A stretch of 62,486 nucleotides of DNA from an uncultured Opitutia bacterium (GCA_903840415.1 CAIMFY010000075.1:1-62486); one strand, 5' to 3'. Counted from the first letter of the stretch, positions 45,178 through 54,965 are shown. Translations and numbers: made by a program. The notes: generated by a model not told the origin, from the letters alone.

Positions 45178-46149
45178 AAATTCCCCGTGGTTGGCGGCCA
45201 GATCTAGTTTAGACCGTTCACCTGCTACATCCTGCGCGTTGAGTGGGAGATAGCCGAGCGAGCCATCGGCGATGATTTGCTGTCCGTCGCGCGATAATAC
45301 GAAACGCAGGAATTCACTGATCCATGGCTCCACCGGCGTTCGCAGGCAGATCAACAAATGTCGATCGAGAGGGTAGCGGCCAGCAATGATGGTTTCCTCA
45401 GTTAAGGCGATCGGCGCCTCACCGGCCCGTTCGACGAGCGCTATCATCTTCACGGCGGCCGTTGCACGGCATGCCGCCGCAAAGCCAATGGCGTGCGCAT
45501 CCTCCCCCACCCGCTGCACGACCTCCGCCGACTGTGCCAGCGCAACAAAGTCCGCCGCGAACTTGCGCTGGCCGAGCACGCGCTCGCGAAAAAAAAGTCC
45601 GAGGGCCGCTTCCGCCGCGACGCCACACGGTCGCAATCCTCGCCTCGAATCCATGCCCGCGAAAATTTCGGCGAGATCCTCGAGTGTCAGCGACGAGAGT
45701 GGATTGTCGCGGTGCACGAAGATCGCCAGCGGTCCGCTGAGCGCCTGCGGCTTGAGCGACGCATGCGCGATGCGAATCACTAACGGCGGCGCCCGGGTGA
45801 TTTTTTCGTAGTCCGCAAGCTGAGGTGGCGTCATCGGCGCCCCCATCGGAGCAAACGCCGATCTGCCAGGGGCCAGTGCCGCGGGTGCGGCCTTGGTTCC
45901 GGATAAGTTCCATGCGAATCGAAATCCCGGGTGCGCCGCACCAAAGCGCGCGCCGATCACCATAAGCATTTCCGCCATGTCATTGTAGCCGATGACTGCG
46001 ATTGCGCCATCCGGCGTCACGTAGCTCGCGCCCTTCGGCGAAGCGACTGCGCGCGGCTCATACTCCGGCAGTAACGGATCGACTGTCATGCTTCGCCCAA
46101 GTGCCACTACCGCCGCGAACAGCGCAACTAGCCGCGCGGTAGCCCTCAC
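45163..46149 (-). CDS. divergent PstS-like secreted protein lacking the central loop
   Basis: 328 aa from a GTG overlapping the preceding stop. 'AIFVHRDNPLSSLTLEDLAEI' and 'LRFVLSRDGQQIIADGSLGYLPL' (each abbreviated from longer matches) place it in the family. However, the whole 'TWGQLGLTGEWADKPIH' element is missing: 'MDSRRGLRPCG' runs straight into 'LGLFFRERVLGQRKF'. Ligand binding is therefore probably altered or lost. It is the last gene of the operon starting at 49175, and its tail overlaps the next operator. Confidence 0.85.
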   Translation of the reverse strand: MRATARLVALFAAVVALGRSMTVDPLLPEYEPRAVASPKGASYVTPDGAIAVIGYNDMAEMLMVIGARFGAAHPGFRFAWNLSGTKAAPAALAPGRSAFAPMGAPMTPPQLADYEKITRAPPLVIRIAHASLKPQALSGPLAIFVHRDNPLSSLTLEDLAEIFAGMDSRRGLRPCGVAAEAALGLFFRERVLGQRKFAADFVALAQSAEVVQRVGEDAHAIGFAAACRATAAVKMIALVERAGEAPIALTEETIIAGRYPLDRHLLICLRTPVEPWISEFLRFVLSRDGQQIIADGSLGYLPLNAQDVAGERSKLDLAANHGEFLKTN

Positions 46150-46652
46150 GGTGCCGGCGCGAACAAGTCCGCGACGCTGGAAATCTCCTTCGCCACCTGC
46201 TCGCGAATCGCGGTCGCTTCGGCAAAATATTTCACCTGATCTTCGCCGTCGTGGTATTTGAACGCCAGCGCGAGCGCTCCAATGATTTTTCCCGCGCGAT
46301 CGTGCAGCGGGAGCATCACGCCCAGCTTCGGCACCTTCAAATTCGGATTGAGGTGTGTGAATCCCTGCGCACCCACCTCGACATCCTCCGGATCGCTCGG
46401 CTTTCCGATGACGTTGAGCGTCGACGCAATGATCTGCTGGCGGACGCCGCCGGGTGGCACACAGTGCAATCCCGCGGTGAGCAGCATCGGATTGGCCGCC
46501 ATGATCTTTGTCACCAGCGCCTGCGCGAAAATTTTATTGTCCGCCGCGAGTCCGTATTTGGGCGCGTCGGCCCCAAACCCGATCAAGGAACCGGCGCCCA
46601 GCGCGACGACGACCAACCATGCGCGGGAAAAATATTTCAGCAGTGCGTTCAT
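46146..46652 (-). CDS. small secreted Cache/PDC-like protein (copy 2)
   Basis: 168 aa with the signal peptide 'MNALLKYFSRAWLVVVALGAG'. It shares 'NKIFAQALVTKIMAANPML', 'LPLHDRAGKIIGALALAF' and a C-terminal 'AIREQVAKEISSVADLF' with copies 1 and 3. It is paired directly, with an overlapping stop/start, with a PstS-like gene, as copy 1 is. Confidence 0.75.
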   Translation of the reverse strand: MNALLKYFSRAWLVVVALGAGSLIGFGADAPKYGLAADNKIFAQALVTKIMAANPMLLTAGLHCVPPGGVRQQIIASTLNVIGKPSDPEDVEVGAQGFTHLNPNLKVPKLGVMLPLHDRAGKIIGALALAFKYHDGEDQVKYFAEATAIREQVAKEISSVADLFAPAP

Positions 46653-46665
46653 CGGATGGACAGGA

Positions 46666-47637
46666 TCAGTTGAGTTTCGCTAGTTCGGTGGCCATCTGCG
46701 CGGGCGTGAGTGGCAGATAGTTTTCTAGGGCGTTGATCGCCTGCCCGTCTGGACTGAGCACAAAGCGGATGAACTCCCGCACGATCGGATCTACCGGCGT
46801 GCCCGGCCGGCGGTTCACATAGAAGCAGAGCGGGCGATCGAGCGGGTAGCGGTTCGTCGCGCAACTTTCCGCGGTAGCCACGACGAAGGGCTGGCCGTCT
46901 TCCTCCGCGAGTGGGAGCGCCCGCACGCCGGCACTCTGGTAGGCGAATCCCGCAAACCCGATTCCGTCCTGGTCAGCCGCGATCGCGCCGACGACATCGA
47001 CCGACACGCCCTTGCCGGGGACGGTGACCGTGGGGCTAAACTCCGCCCCACGGCACACGACTTCGCGGACATGCGTGGTCGCTTCGTTGTCGAGCGACCG
47101 TGAGTAAGCGTGGATCGGCCGCGCGGCCCATTCACCGGTGAGTCCGAGGTCGCCCCATGTCTTTATTTCCCGCGGCCAGCCGCGGCGGTGCGCCGTCGAA
47201 TAGATGCGGTCGAGTTGCGCGAGTGTAAGGCCCGCGAGCGGATTGCTTGAATGCACAAACACGCCCAGCGCCTGCACGCGCTTCGGCGTGTCGAACGTCG
47301 CGAGCGACACCATGACGCGGAGCGGATCATAGTGGTATTTTTGCGCGAACACTTCGCCTGTGCTGGCAAAAACCTCCTCGGTATCGGGCCCGAGCGCCGT
47401 GCGGTCGCGCGACTCGCTCGTCGTGGTCTTGAACTGAATTTTTGCGCCGGGCTGCAGCTGCCGAAAGGCCATGTTCCAGCGCTGCATGACCGATTCCATC
47501 GTGTCGGGGCCAGTCGCCGCGATCTCGCCACTCACGCTCGCCGTCGCAGCGTAATTCGGCGCGGCCGTGCCGCCGCCGGCACGCAACGCCAGCGCAGCGA
47601 CCACCAGCGTCACAGAAAATAACAGCAGGCGTTTCAC
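46666..47637 (-). CDS. PstS-like secreted substrate-binding protein
   Basis: 323 aa from the GTG at 47637, which gives a normal signal peptide ('KRLLLFSVTLVVAALALRA'); a GTG at 47673 would add 12 residues before it. It carries 'SRDRTALGPDTEEVF', a segment also found in 53856-54875 ('EERIALGPNTDEVF') and nowhere else in the array. The loop is 'TWGDLGLTGEWAARPIHAY'. It sits between the propeller and Cache-like genes of its operon. Confidence 0.85.
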   Translation of the reverse strand: MKRLLLFSVTLVVAALALRAGGGTAAPNYAATASVSGEIAATGPDTMESVMQRWNMAFRQLQPGAKIQFKTTTSESRDRTALGPDTEEVFASTGEVFAQKYHYDPLRVMVSLATFDTPKRVQALGVFVHSSNPLAGLTLAQLDRIYSTAHRRGWPREIKTWGDLGLTGEWAARPIHAYSRSLDNEATTHVREVVCRGAEFSPTVTVPGKGVSVDVVGAIAADQDGIGFAGFAYQSAGVRALPLAEEDGQPFVVATAESCATNRYPLDRPLCFYVNRRPGTPVDPIVREFIRFVLSPDGQAINALENYLPLTPAQMATELAKLN

Positions 47638-47673
47638 GGAAAGATCGGACGCGGCATCAATGTCTGCCGCCAC

Positions 47674-48639
47674 TTAGGGCTGGAGGTAGGACTGCGCGAA
47701 GGAATTTTTTCCGTCGGTAAACGTGGTCCACACCGCGTGCGTGACGGAATCGACGGCGACGTTTTTCGCGGTGGCGTTGGTTTCGATCGTCGCGACGCTG
47801 GCGAGCCCCTCGTCGCTGCTCTGCACGACCGACATCTTGCCGGGTCCGGCGCAGAACACGCGACTCGTGCCGGCGTCGAACGCGATTTGATCGACGTGAT
47901 CGGCGATGGCCGCCTGGCTGACGACCTTGCCGCTCTTCGTGTCGAGCGCCACGAGCAGCCCGTTGTCGCCCGAGACGTAAATGCGTCCGCGCGCGGCGTC
48001 GATCACGAGCCCATGGGGGCCGGTGGCGGGCGCGGTCGGCCACGTAGCGACGACGGCGTTGGTCTTCGTGTCGATCACCGAAACGAGGTTCGCGACCTTC
48101 GCGTTAAGGTAAATCCGATCCGTCGCCGCTTCGTGCGCCATGCACTCGGGGCCATCGGCGACCGCGATCGTCGCGACAACTTTCCTCGCATCGGGATCGA
48201 CCGCCCAGAGAGCTTTGCCGTTGTCGTTCGTGATGTAGATGCGGCGATCTTTCGCATCGAAGAGAATGGCGTCCGTCTCGCCCGGCAGCTCAATCGATCC
48301 AATTTCTTTGAGGGATTTGCCGTCGATGATCGCGATGCGTTTATCATCCTGCACGCTGCCGAAATAATTCCCCGTCTTCGGATCGACAGTGACGCCGACG
48401 CACGGGCCGGTCTTAACACGCGTGATGAGCGTGTTCGTGTTGAGATCGAAGAAGTCGGCGGTATCGTCCTTCTCGTGACCGGCGAGCAGCCGGTGCGCGG
48501 CGGAATCGACTTCGAGGAAATCGAATTTGCCGGTCGAGCCAGCCAGCGTGATGACCGGGCCGGGTTTGAACACGGGCGACGCGACCGCGGCGAGCGAACT
48601 AAGACCGAGTGCAGCGAAAGCAAGGGAGCGACGGATCAT
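47674..48639 (-). CDS. YncE-like secreted beta-propeller protein (copy 3)
   Basis: 321 aa with the signal peptide 'MIRRSLAFAALGLSSLAAVA'. Blade repeats include 'FFDLNTNTLITRVKTGP', 'IIDGKSLKEIGSIELPGE' and 'VIDTKTNAVVATWPTAPAT'. It is the second gene of a five-gene operon: Cache-like, propeller, PstS-like, Cache-like, PstS-like. Confidence 0.87.
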   Translation of the reverse strand: MIRRSLAFAALGLSSLAAVASPVFKPGPVITLAGSTGKFDFLEVDSAAHRLLAGHEKDDTADFFDLNTNTLITRVKTGPCVGVTVDPKTGNYFGSVQDDKRIAIIDGKSLKEIGSIELPGETDAILFDAKDRRIYITNDNGKALWAVDPDARKVVATIAVADGPECMAHEAATDRIYLNAKVANLVSVIDTKTNAVVATWPTAPATGPHGLVIDAARGRIYVSGDNGLLVALDTKSGKVVSQAAIADHVDQIAFDAGTSRVFCAGPGKMSVVQSSDEGLASVATIETNATAKNVAVDSVTHAVWTTFTDGKNSFAQSYLQP

Positions 48640-48659
48640 GATGTGAAGGGGAAATGGGT

Positions 48660-49175
48660 TCAGAGCTGCGCAGGGGCAAAGAGGGCCTCGAAGGTCGGCG
48701 TCTTGCTCGCCAACTCATCGCGAAACGCCAGCGCCTTGGTCAGCAGCGTGATTTCGCTGTCGCCTTTCTTGTATTTGAACACGAAGCCCGCGGCGGCGGT
48801 CAGCTGATTGCCCGCGGCGTCCTTCAGCCAGACCTGCACTTCAAACTTGGCCGAGTCTTTCAGATTCGGCGCGAGGATGATCTTGTGCTCGACGGAGACG
48901 GCCTTGTCGTCGTCATCGTCCTTTTTGCTGACGCGATCGAGATTGGTCGCGATCATGGTCTGCTCCTTCGCGCCGGGCGCCGTGGCATGGAGGCCGACGA
49001 CCACGAGCTCGGGATGCGCGGCCATGAGCTCGTTGACGAGCTTCTGCGCGAGGATGTGATTGGCGGCGGCCTTTTTCCACGAAGCCATTTCTTCCGGCGT
49101 CGGATCTTGGGCCGCGAGACGGGCGGCGGTGAACGTGAGAACCAGGGCGGTGGCGGCCAGACGGAGCATTTTCAT
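48660..49175 (-). CDS. small secreted Cache/PDC-like protein (copy 3)
   Basis: 171 aa from the ATG at 49175; a start at 49214 is excluded because it lies in the -10 element. The signal peptide is 'MKMLRLAATALVLTFTAARLAA'. It shares 'NHILAQKLVNELMAAHPEL' and an acidic 'KKDDDDDK' segment with copy 1. 'VWLKDAAGNQLTAAAGFVF' replaces the more usual 'IGALVLAF' strand. It is the first gene of its operon. Confidence 0.75.
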   Translation of the reverse strand: MKMLRLAATALVLTFTAARLAAQDPTPEEMASWKKAAANHILAQKLVNELMAAHPELVVVGLHATAPGAKEQTMIATNLDRVSKKDDDDDKAVSVEHKIILAPNLKDSAKFEVQVWLKDAAGNQLTAAAGFVFKYKKGDSEITLLTKALAFRDELASKTPTFEALFAPAQL

Positions 49176-49209
49176 GGGGTGCGGGAGTTGAGTTTTTAAG
49201 CGTAGCGAA

Positions 49210-49263
49210 AGCATGGAGAAATTTCCTGAAACCGGGCTGAAACAAACGTGAATTTCTGTTCAG
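49210..49263 (-). promoter_or_regulatory. 11-bp-phased operator and -10 for the operon starting at 49175
   Basis: On the coding strand CTGAA (49263-49259), TTCAC (49252-49248), TTCAG (49241-49237) and TTCAG (49230-49226) are spaced 11 bp, then CATGCT at 49215-49210. Confidence 0.8.
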
Positions 49264-49309
49264 GGATGAGTGGGTGGCGCAGGTAAAGTGGCAGCCGTCG
49301 CGGACGCCG

Positions 49310-50314
49310 TCACCGCAGCCGAGCGAGCTCAGCCGCGGCCAATTCCGCCGGCAACGGCAGCCAGCCGCCAGACGCGGCGAACGCCTGCTGGCCCGGTGCA
49401 CTCAGCACGAAGCGCAGGAATTGCGCCTGGAGCGGCGCGATCGCCTGACCCGGCGCGCGGTCGATGACCATGTAGATGGGCCGGACGAGCGGGTAGCGGA
49501 GGGTTTGCACCTCCTCGAGCGTGCCGGTGTAGTAAGGGCCACGGTCGGATTCGGCCACGGCGAGCGTGTGCACGCCCGGGATCACGTTACCGAAACAGCC
49601 GAAGCCGATCGCCGCTGGATCGCTCGCGACGGCCTGCGCGACAAGCTCGTCGGGGCCGAGGTTGCCGCGGCGCATCGGCAGATCGGTCACGGACTTTTTG
49701 AAGTCCGCACCGCGGGTGACGACTTTCTGGATGAAGTAGTCGATGCCGTTCGGCAGCCGGTGCGCGAGCGCGTGGATCGGGCGCGCGGCCCAGTCGCCGG
49801 TCGCGCCGAGATCGCCCCACGTGACAACATCCTGCGCGAGGCCGCGGCGGCGCGCCCGGGAGTAGATCGCGTCGAGCTGGTCGAGCGTGATGCGCGTGAG
49901 CGGATTGCTCGCGTGCACCAAAACACCGAGCGCCGGCGTGAGCCCCGGCGTCGCGTGTGCGCCGATTCCGACTAGGACGACGAACGGTTCGTAGCCGCGG
50001 AGCTTGCGAAACAACTCTTCCTCGTAAGGCCACAGCTCGCGCGCCGGAAACCCCAGATCGGTCGCGCCGGAGATCACCATGGGCACCGCGGCCAAGGGCG
50101 ACGTCGACCGCACGATGAGGTTCATCCCGGGCTGCACGCGTTTGAACCCTTCGACCCACAGCGTCATCAATGGCTCGGCCGAGCTCTCGGCGACGAGGCG
50201 CAGGTCGCCGATGACTTTCGGGCCGGGTGAATATTCGGGATAAGCGGTCTGAGCCTGCGCCAGTGCGGAAAGGCCGCAGGCGGCGAAGGCGAGACAGAGA
50301 TTCATGAAATTCAT
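49310..50314 (-). CDS. PstS-like secreted substrate-binding protein
   Basis: 334 aa with the signal peptide 'MNFMNLCLAFAACGLSALAQA'. It is a divergent member: the loop reads 'TWGDLGATGDWAARPIHAL' and the preceding segment is 'YSRARRRGLAQDVV' instead of 'FGAER'. No operator lies upstream; it follows the frameshifted TonB gene by 108 bp and is probably the tail of the FecI-led transcript. Confidence 0.86.
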   Translation of the reverse strand: MNFMNLCLAFAACGLSALAQAQTAYPEYSPGPKVIGDLRLVAESSAEPLMTLWVEGFKRVQPGMNLIVRSTSPLAAVPMVISGATDLGFPARELWPYEEELFRKLRGYEPFVVLVGIGAHATPGLTPALGVLVHASNPLTRITLDQLDAIYSRARRRGLAQDVVTWGDLGATGDWAARPIHALAHRLPNGIDYFIQKVVTRGADFKKSVTDLPMRRGNLGPDELVAQAVASDPAAIGFGCFGNVIPGVHTLAVAESDRGPYYTGTLEEVQTLRYPLVRPIYMVIDRAPGQAIAPLQAQFLRFVLSAPGQQAFAASGGWLPLPAELAAAELARLR

Positions 50315-50355
50315 GATAGGCTTGGGTGTGGTGAAGTATCGCAGAGCACAGAGAA

Positions 50356-50402
50356 CGCCGAGCGCAGAGGGGGAAACTGATTTCTTCTCGGGGCGCCCGG
50401 CG
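50356..50402 (-). other. imperfect inverted repeat after the frameshifted TonB gene
   Basis: CGCCGAGCGC (50356-50365) and GCGCCCGGCG (50393-50402) can form a 10-bp stem with one wobble and a 27-nt loop. No T-run follows, so it is a weak terminator candidate or an mRNA-processing hairpin. Confidence 0.3.
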
Positions 50403-50422
50403 TTTTGTCGAACAGGACCATG

Positions 50423-52692
50423 CTAGAACGGCGTGGTGAGCGAGAAGGTCATCTTCCTCGGGTCGCCCGCATGCACATTGTTATTCGAAGCCACGTAGGA
50501 GAGATAGCCCCGATCAAGCGCGTTGGAGATGTTCAGCGCGAAACTGTAATGCTTCCACTGATAGAATAACGCGGTGTCGACGCGCACATACGACGGAATC
50601 TCATCCACGCCGACGGAATGTTGGAGAAGGCGCCGTGCCGGTTGCCCGTGTAAATCACCCCGAGACCAAAGCCGAGACCGCGCAGTTCGCCATCGGGAAT
50701 GTTGTAGCGCGTCCAGAGGTTAGCTTGCTGGCGGGGCGCGTTGGAGTTCCGCGCATTGACCTGAGTGGGATCGAGCGAGCGGGTGATGCGCACATCGTCG
50801 TAGGTATAACCAGTCTGAAGCTGCCAGTTTTTCACCGGTTGGTAGGTCACCGAAAACTCCACACCCTCACTTTCCTCCTGGCCAGATACCACAAAGGTCT
50901 GGGCGCCGTCTATGGGCGAGACGCCGTTCGGAATCGGCTCGGCGACATTGTTGCGCACGATGTCATAAAGCGAGAGGGTGGTGTTCAGCTTGTGGTCGAT
51001 CATGTCCGCTTTGACGCCGACTTCGAGCTGGTTGGAAACGGTCGGCACGAAATTCGCGCTGCCGTTGGCATCGACGGTCGTGGCGTTGGGCGGCACGAAA
51101 GATTTCGCATAACTGACATAATAGCCGACATTGTCCGTCGGCTGATACATCAGGCCGAATGAGGGCACCCACGCCTCGTCGGAGCGGCTGCGGTGCTGAA
51201 TGGGATTGGCGAACCTGTCGTCGTAGGAACCGTCCTGCCGGTCGTGGCGGGCCGAGAGCACGAGGCGCCAATGATTCGCGAGCTTGATCTGATCCGAGAG
51301 GTAAACGCCGTAGTTATACTGGCGCGTGATGCCGTCGGACGGCGGAGTCACGGCGTCGGGCGGGAACGGCACGACGGTGAAGACCGGGTTATACAGGTTG
51401 ACGTTGAAGGGCGCGGAGCGCTGGAACGCGAGCCGGAGGAAGTTGCTGTTCTCGTAGCCGCCGTTGAGTCCGAACAGCACCGTATTGCGGAAGGATTCGG
51501 GGCCGAACTCGCCGTAGATGTTCGCATCGATGAAGGTGTATTGGCGCAGATTTTTTTGGTGGCGGAGGCGCCGCACCAAGATCGAGTTCTGGACGTCGGC
51601 GAGCGTCGGCACGATCGGCGGCACAGTGCCGAGGCTGTCGACGGAGGTGACATTCTGATTTTCAAATGCAAGCTTGCCGTCGGTGTGCTCGACGTGGCGG
51701 CCCTGCACTTTCAGCACCCAGTTGTTGTCGAAGCGGTGGCTGAAATTCAGCCCGTAGGTCTCACCCCAGTCGTATTCCTTGCTGCTCGGATCCTGATAGA
51801 CCGTGCCAAAGTTGGGGTGGAGCGAGGGCGTGAAGAAAGGGATGGCAAGAAAACTGTTCGAGAAGCGTTCCTGCCGGGTGATTTCGACGGTGGCGGTCAC
51901 CTGCGTCTTTTCGTCGAGACGATAGGTGAGCGATGGGAAGAAAGAATAGTTGTGGGCCCACATCGGCACTTGGAATCCCGCGAGATGCTCGTAGTCCGCG
52001 ATGATCCGATAGAGCCAATGCTTGCCGGCATCAAGCGGACCGGTGCTGTCCAACTGGCTGATGAAATTCAGGCTGTTGCCGAAGCTCGCGCCCGTGCCAA
52101 ACGTGCCTGCGTCACCGGCGTAGGTGCCGACCGAGGCGAACACGGTGTTGCTCCGCTTCTGGAGCGGCTGCTTCGTGATGATGTTCACGATGCCGCCGGG
52201 CTGCATCAGACCGTAGAGGACGGACGTCGGGCCTTTGATGAGTTCGACCCGATCGACGTTGGCGGTAGTGGGCGAGCCAAAGCGGGAGGCGAGACCCGGC
52301 AGACCGTCGACCTGAAGATTGTTCAGCGTGTCGTCGATGCTGTTGCTGAAACCGCGCAGCGTGAAGCCCACGGCGACGGCCGCCTCGCGGGTCATGCCGA
52401 TGACATACGGGTAAATGTCGTCCAGCGTCTGCGCCCGGAGATCCTGGAGCAACGCGGCATTGAGCACCTGCACGGTTTTCGGCAGGTCTTTCAAATCCAT
52501 CGGCGTCTTGCTGCCGGCGGAGGTCGCTTGCTCGACATAGCTGCCGATAGTGGTGCTGACGGTGAACTGTTCGAGCTTGATGATCTCCTCCTTGTTTTCC
52601 TGCGCCGCGAGCGCGAGTGGGAGCAAGGCCAGCAGGAGGCGGAACGCGCGGGAAGCGCGGCGGCCGCTTTGGGTATCATGGGTGGTTCTCAT
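50423..52692 (-). pseudogene. TonB-dependent siderophore-type receptor with C-terminal frameshift
   Basis: The frame from 52692 (signal peptide ending 'LPLALAAQ', 'IIKLEQFTVSTTIGSYVEQA', plug 'VELIKGPTSVLYGLMQPGG') runs through most of the barrel. Near 50610-50620 the reading frame changes: the last barrel strands ('SYVRVDTALFYQWKHYSFAL' to the terminal 'LTTPF') continue in another frame to 50423. A single missing base near 'NIPS' would explain this. The read-through frame instead ends at 50533 with unrelated residues, and loss of the terminal strands should prevent barrel assembly. It is related to 42786-45065. It could be a sequencing error or a real lesion. Confidence 0.85.
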
Positions 52693-52723
52693 TTTCTTTG
52701 GGTGTGGGTTGGGACGCAGGAAT

Positions 52724-53830
52724 TCACGGAGCCGGGTCGAGCCGGGTGCGCTGCTCGCTCACGGCGGCCGCTGTGAGCGGTAGATAATTGCCGTTGTTGA
52801 CGACGGCCTGCTGGCCTTCGCGGCTCAGGATGTAGCGGAGAAACTCGCGGAGCTTCGGATCGAGCGGCTGGCCGGGCGCGCGGTTGAGCTGGATGAAAAC
52901 ACTGCGCGCGAGCGGATAGGTGCGTTGCTGGATGGTGCGGCGCGTCGGTTCGACGAATGGCCCTGCGTCCGACGCGGCGAGCGCGAGCGGTTTCACTTCC
53001 AACAGGCCGGCGGCGTGCGGAAGACCCGTCCAGGCGATGCCGTATTTATCGTGGGCCAGTTCCTCCGTGAGCATGTGCTGAATGCTGCCCGTCGCGCCGA
53101 CCGGACCGTCGGAGACCATTTTCCCGGCCTCGACGTATTCGCGATAATTGGGCGCCCATTTGTCGCCGCCGTGAAAAACTTTCAGTTGAAAAAAATTCGC
53201 CATGCCAGTGAACGCATAGCCGTAAGTGTGGATCGGCTGGTGCGTCCATTCGCCGCCAAGACCGAGCTGGCCCCACGTGCGGATGTTATCCTCGGGGCCG
53301 CGGCCGGCTTGCGGAATCCATTTGAAGCCGGTGTAGCCACCGGTGCGCTCGGCGCCGAAAATTCCGTCGAGCTGCTTCAGCGTCAGTTGCGTGAGCGGGT
53401 TGTCACGATGGACGTAGATGACGAGGCTCCACGTGCGGCCCTTGATGTCCGCCGCGCCGGTGGCGACGGTGATCTCGGTGAGGTCGTGGCCGAACGCCTC
53501 GGTGAACGCGAGGCATTCGATCAGCATCGGCTCGCGGCCGTTGGTTGCCAGATCGGCCACGCCGCTGACGAGCCCGCCGATGATCGCGGCGTCACTGCCG
53601 GGAAATTTGTCGTCAAAGCTGACGCCGGGCTGCCGCGCGCGGAAACCGTCCTCCCACTTTTGCAACGTGCCCGCGTAGTCGATGCCGTAGTTGCGGATGA
53701 CGCCGGCGACTTTCTGATCCGGCACGTAGGCCGGCAGTCCGCTTAAGTCCCACTCCGCAGCGGCGGCCAGCTTCAGCGCGAGGGTTGCGAGCAGCGCGCC
53801 GGTCAGAAATTTTTGTGTATGCCGCGACAT
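52724..53830 (-). CDS. PstS-like secreted substrate-binding protein
   Basis: 368 aa from the ATG at 53830. The signal peptide is 'MSRHTQKFLTGALLATLALKL'. The loop 'TWGQLGLGGEWTHQPIHTYG' is followed by 'YAFTGMANFFQLKVF'. Its sister is 16366-17469. It lies 25 bp after the next PstS-like gene and 31 bp before the frameshifted TonB gene. Confidence 0.87.
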   Translation of the reverse strand: MSRHTQKFLTGALLATLALKLAAAAEWDLSGLPAYVPDQKVAGVIRNYGIDYAGTLQKWEDGFRARQPGVSFDDKFPGSDAAIIGGLVSGVADLATNGREPMLIECLAFTEAFGHDLTEITVATGAADIKGRTWSLVIYVHRDNPLTQLTLKQLDGIFGAERTGGYTGFKWIPQAGRGPEDNIRTWGQLGLGGEWTHQPIHTYGYAFTGMANFFQLKVFHGGDKWAPNYREYVEAGKMVSDGPVGATGSIQHMLTEELAHDKYGIAWTGLPHAAGLLEVKPLALAASDAGPFVEPTRRTIQQRTYPLARSVFIQLNRAPGQPLDPKLREFLRYILSREGQQAVVNNGNYLPLTAAAVSEQRTRLDPAP

Positions 53831-53855
53831 GAGGAGTGATCGATGGACGCGACGC

Positions 53856-54875
53856 CTACTCAAGCTTGCCGCGCTCCACCGACGCGATGGCGGCCGGCAG
53901 CGGCAGGTAGTGATCCTTCGCGACCAGTTTCTGCCCCTCGCGGCTGAGGACAAAGAGGATAAATTCTTTGACGAGCGGATCGAGCGGCTGGCCGGGGGGC
54001 CGGTTCAAATAGAAATACACGAAGCGCTGCAATGGATAGCGGCCGCTCGCCATGTCCCCGAGGACCGGTTGCCCCAGCACGCCGTTCCGATCGGAGAGCG
54101 CCAGCGGTTTGACCTGATCGCTTTGGAAGTAGGAGAAATTTCCGAACGCGATCCCGTAGCGATCCTCGGTCAACGCCGTAAGGATGTCCTGTGAAACCTT
54201 CGGCGTGCGCCGTTTCATGTCGTCGCCGGGAACGCGGTAGGCGTCCTTGAACGGCGCATCGAGCATCACCAGCTCGCGGAAATATTTCGTGACATCGTCC
54301 CGCCAATAAAAGCCGTAAGGATGCACAGGTTTGTCGGCCCATTCGCCCGTCAGACCGAGTTGTCCCCACGTCGTGAGGTCGGCCGGATAGCCGCGGCGGC
54401 GCTCGGCGGAATAGAGCGCGTCGAGTTCGGCGAGTGACAGGCGGGCGAGCGGGTTGTCCTTGTGCGTGAAAACGCCGATGGCCGAGACGTGGCTCTTCAA
54501 CACGAAGGCGGCCAGACAGATTTTCACGCGAAACGGCTCGTAGCCGTAGGTGTCTTCGAACACCGCGTTGTCCGAATGGAAGACTTCGTCGGTGTTGGGC
54601 CCGAGCGCGATCCGCTCCTCGGGGCCGACGTTTTTCTGGCCAATGGTGATGTTGGCTCCGGGATGAATTTTCCTGAAGGCTTCGCCCCAGGCGCCCATCA
54701 TCGCCTCCACGGTGTCCATGCCGCTGATGCCTGCGAGCGAGCCGGCGACCGGTCGCTGCGGAGCGTAGCCCGGAAGCGCGGGATCGACCAGAACGCTGGT
54801 CGCTTGCGCCATAAGGTGTGTGTTGGCCGCCAAGACCGTGGTGGCGACGACAAAGCCGAGGAGGAGTGACTTCAT
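53856..54875 (-). CDS. PstS-like secreted substrate-binding protein
   Basis: 339 aa with the signal peptide 'MKSLLLGFVVATTVLAANTHLMAQ'. It shares 'ALGPNTDEVF' with 46666-47637. The loop 'TWGQLGLTGEWADKPVHPYG' is followed by 'FYWRDDVTKYFRELV'. It is the first binding protein after the FecI-FecR-TonB genes, separated from the receptor stop by 90 bp holding a strong hairpin. Confidence 0.87.
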   Translation of the reverse strand: MKSLLLGFVVATTVLAANTHLMAQATSVLVDPALPGYAPQRPVAGSLAGISGMDTVEAMMGAWGEAFRKIHPGANITIGQKNVGPEERIALGPNTDEVFHSDNAVFEDTYGYEPFRVKICLAAFVLKSHVSAIGVFTHKDNPLARLSLAELDALYSAERRRGYPADLTTWGQLGLTGEWADKPVHPYGFYWRDDVTKYFRELVMLDAPFKDAYRVPGDDMKRRTPKVSQDILTALTEDRYGIAFGNFSYFQSDQVKPLALSDRNGVLGQPVLGDMASGRYPLQRFVYFYLNRPPGQPLDPLVKEFILFVLSREGQKLVAKDHYLPLPAAIASVERGKLE

Positions 54876-54899
54876 AAGCGGACAAGCGCCACCGAAGGT

Positions 54900-54921
54900 G
54901 CGGAGCAGCGTGGTGCTCCGC
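54900..54921 (-). terminator. perfect 8-bp stem-loop between TonB receptor and PstS-like gene
   Basis: GCGGAGCA and TGCTCCGC pair across a 6-nt loop. There is no T-run on the coding strand. It could attenuate transcription or stabilise the upstream transcript, giving unequal expression of receptor and binding protein. Confidence 0.45.
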
Positions 54922-54965
54922 GCGCCCGGCGGGCTAAACCGTGGGAAGTGGGCCGTGTTTGCGGC

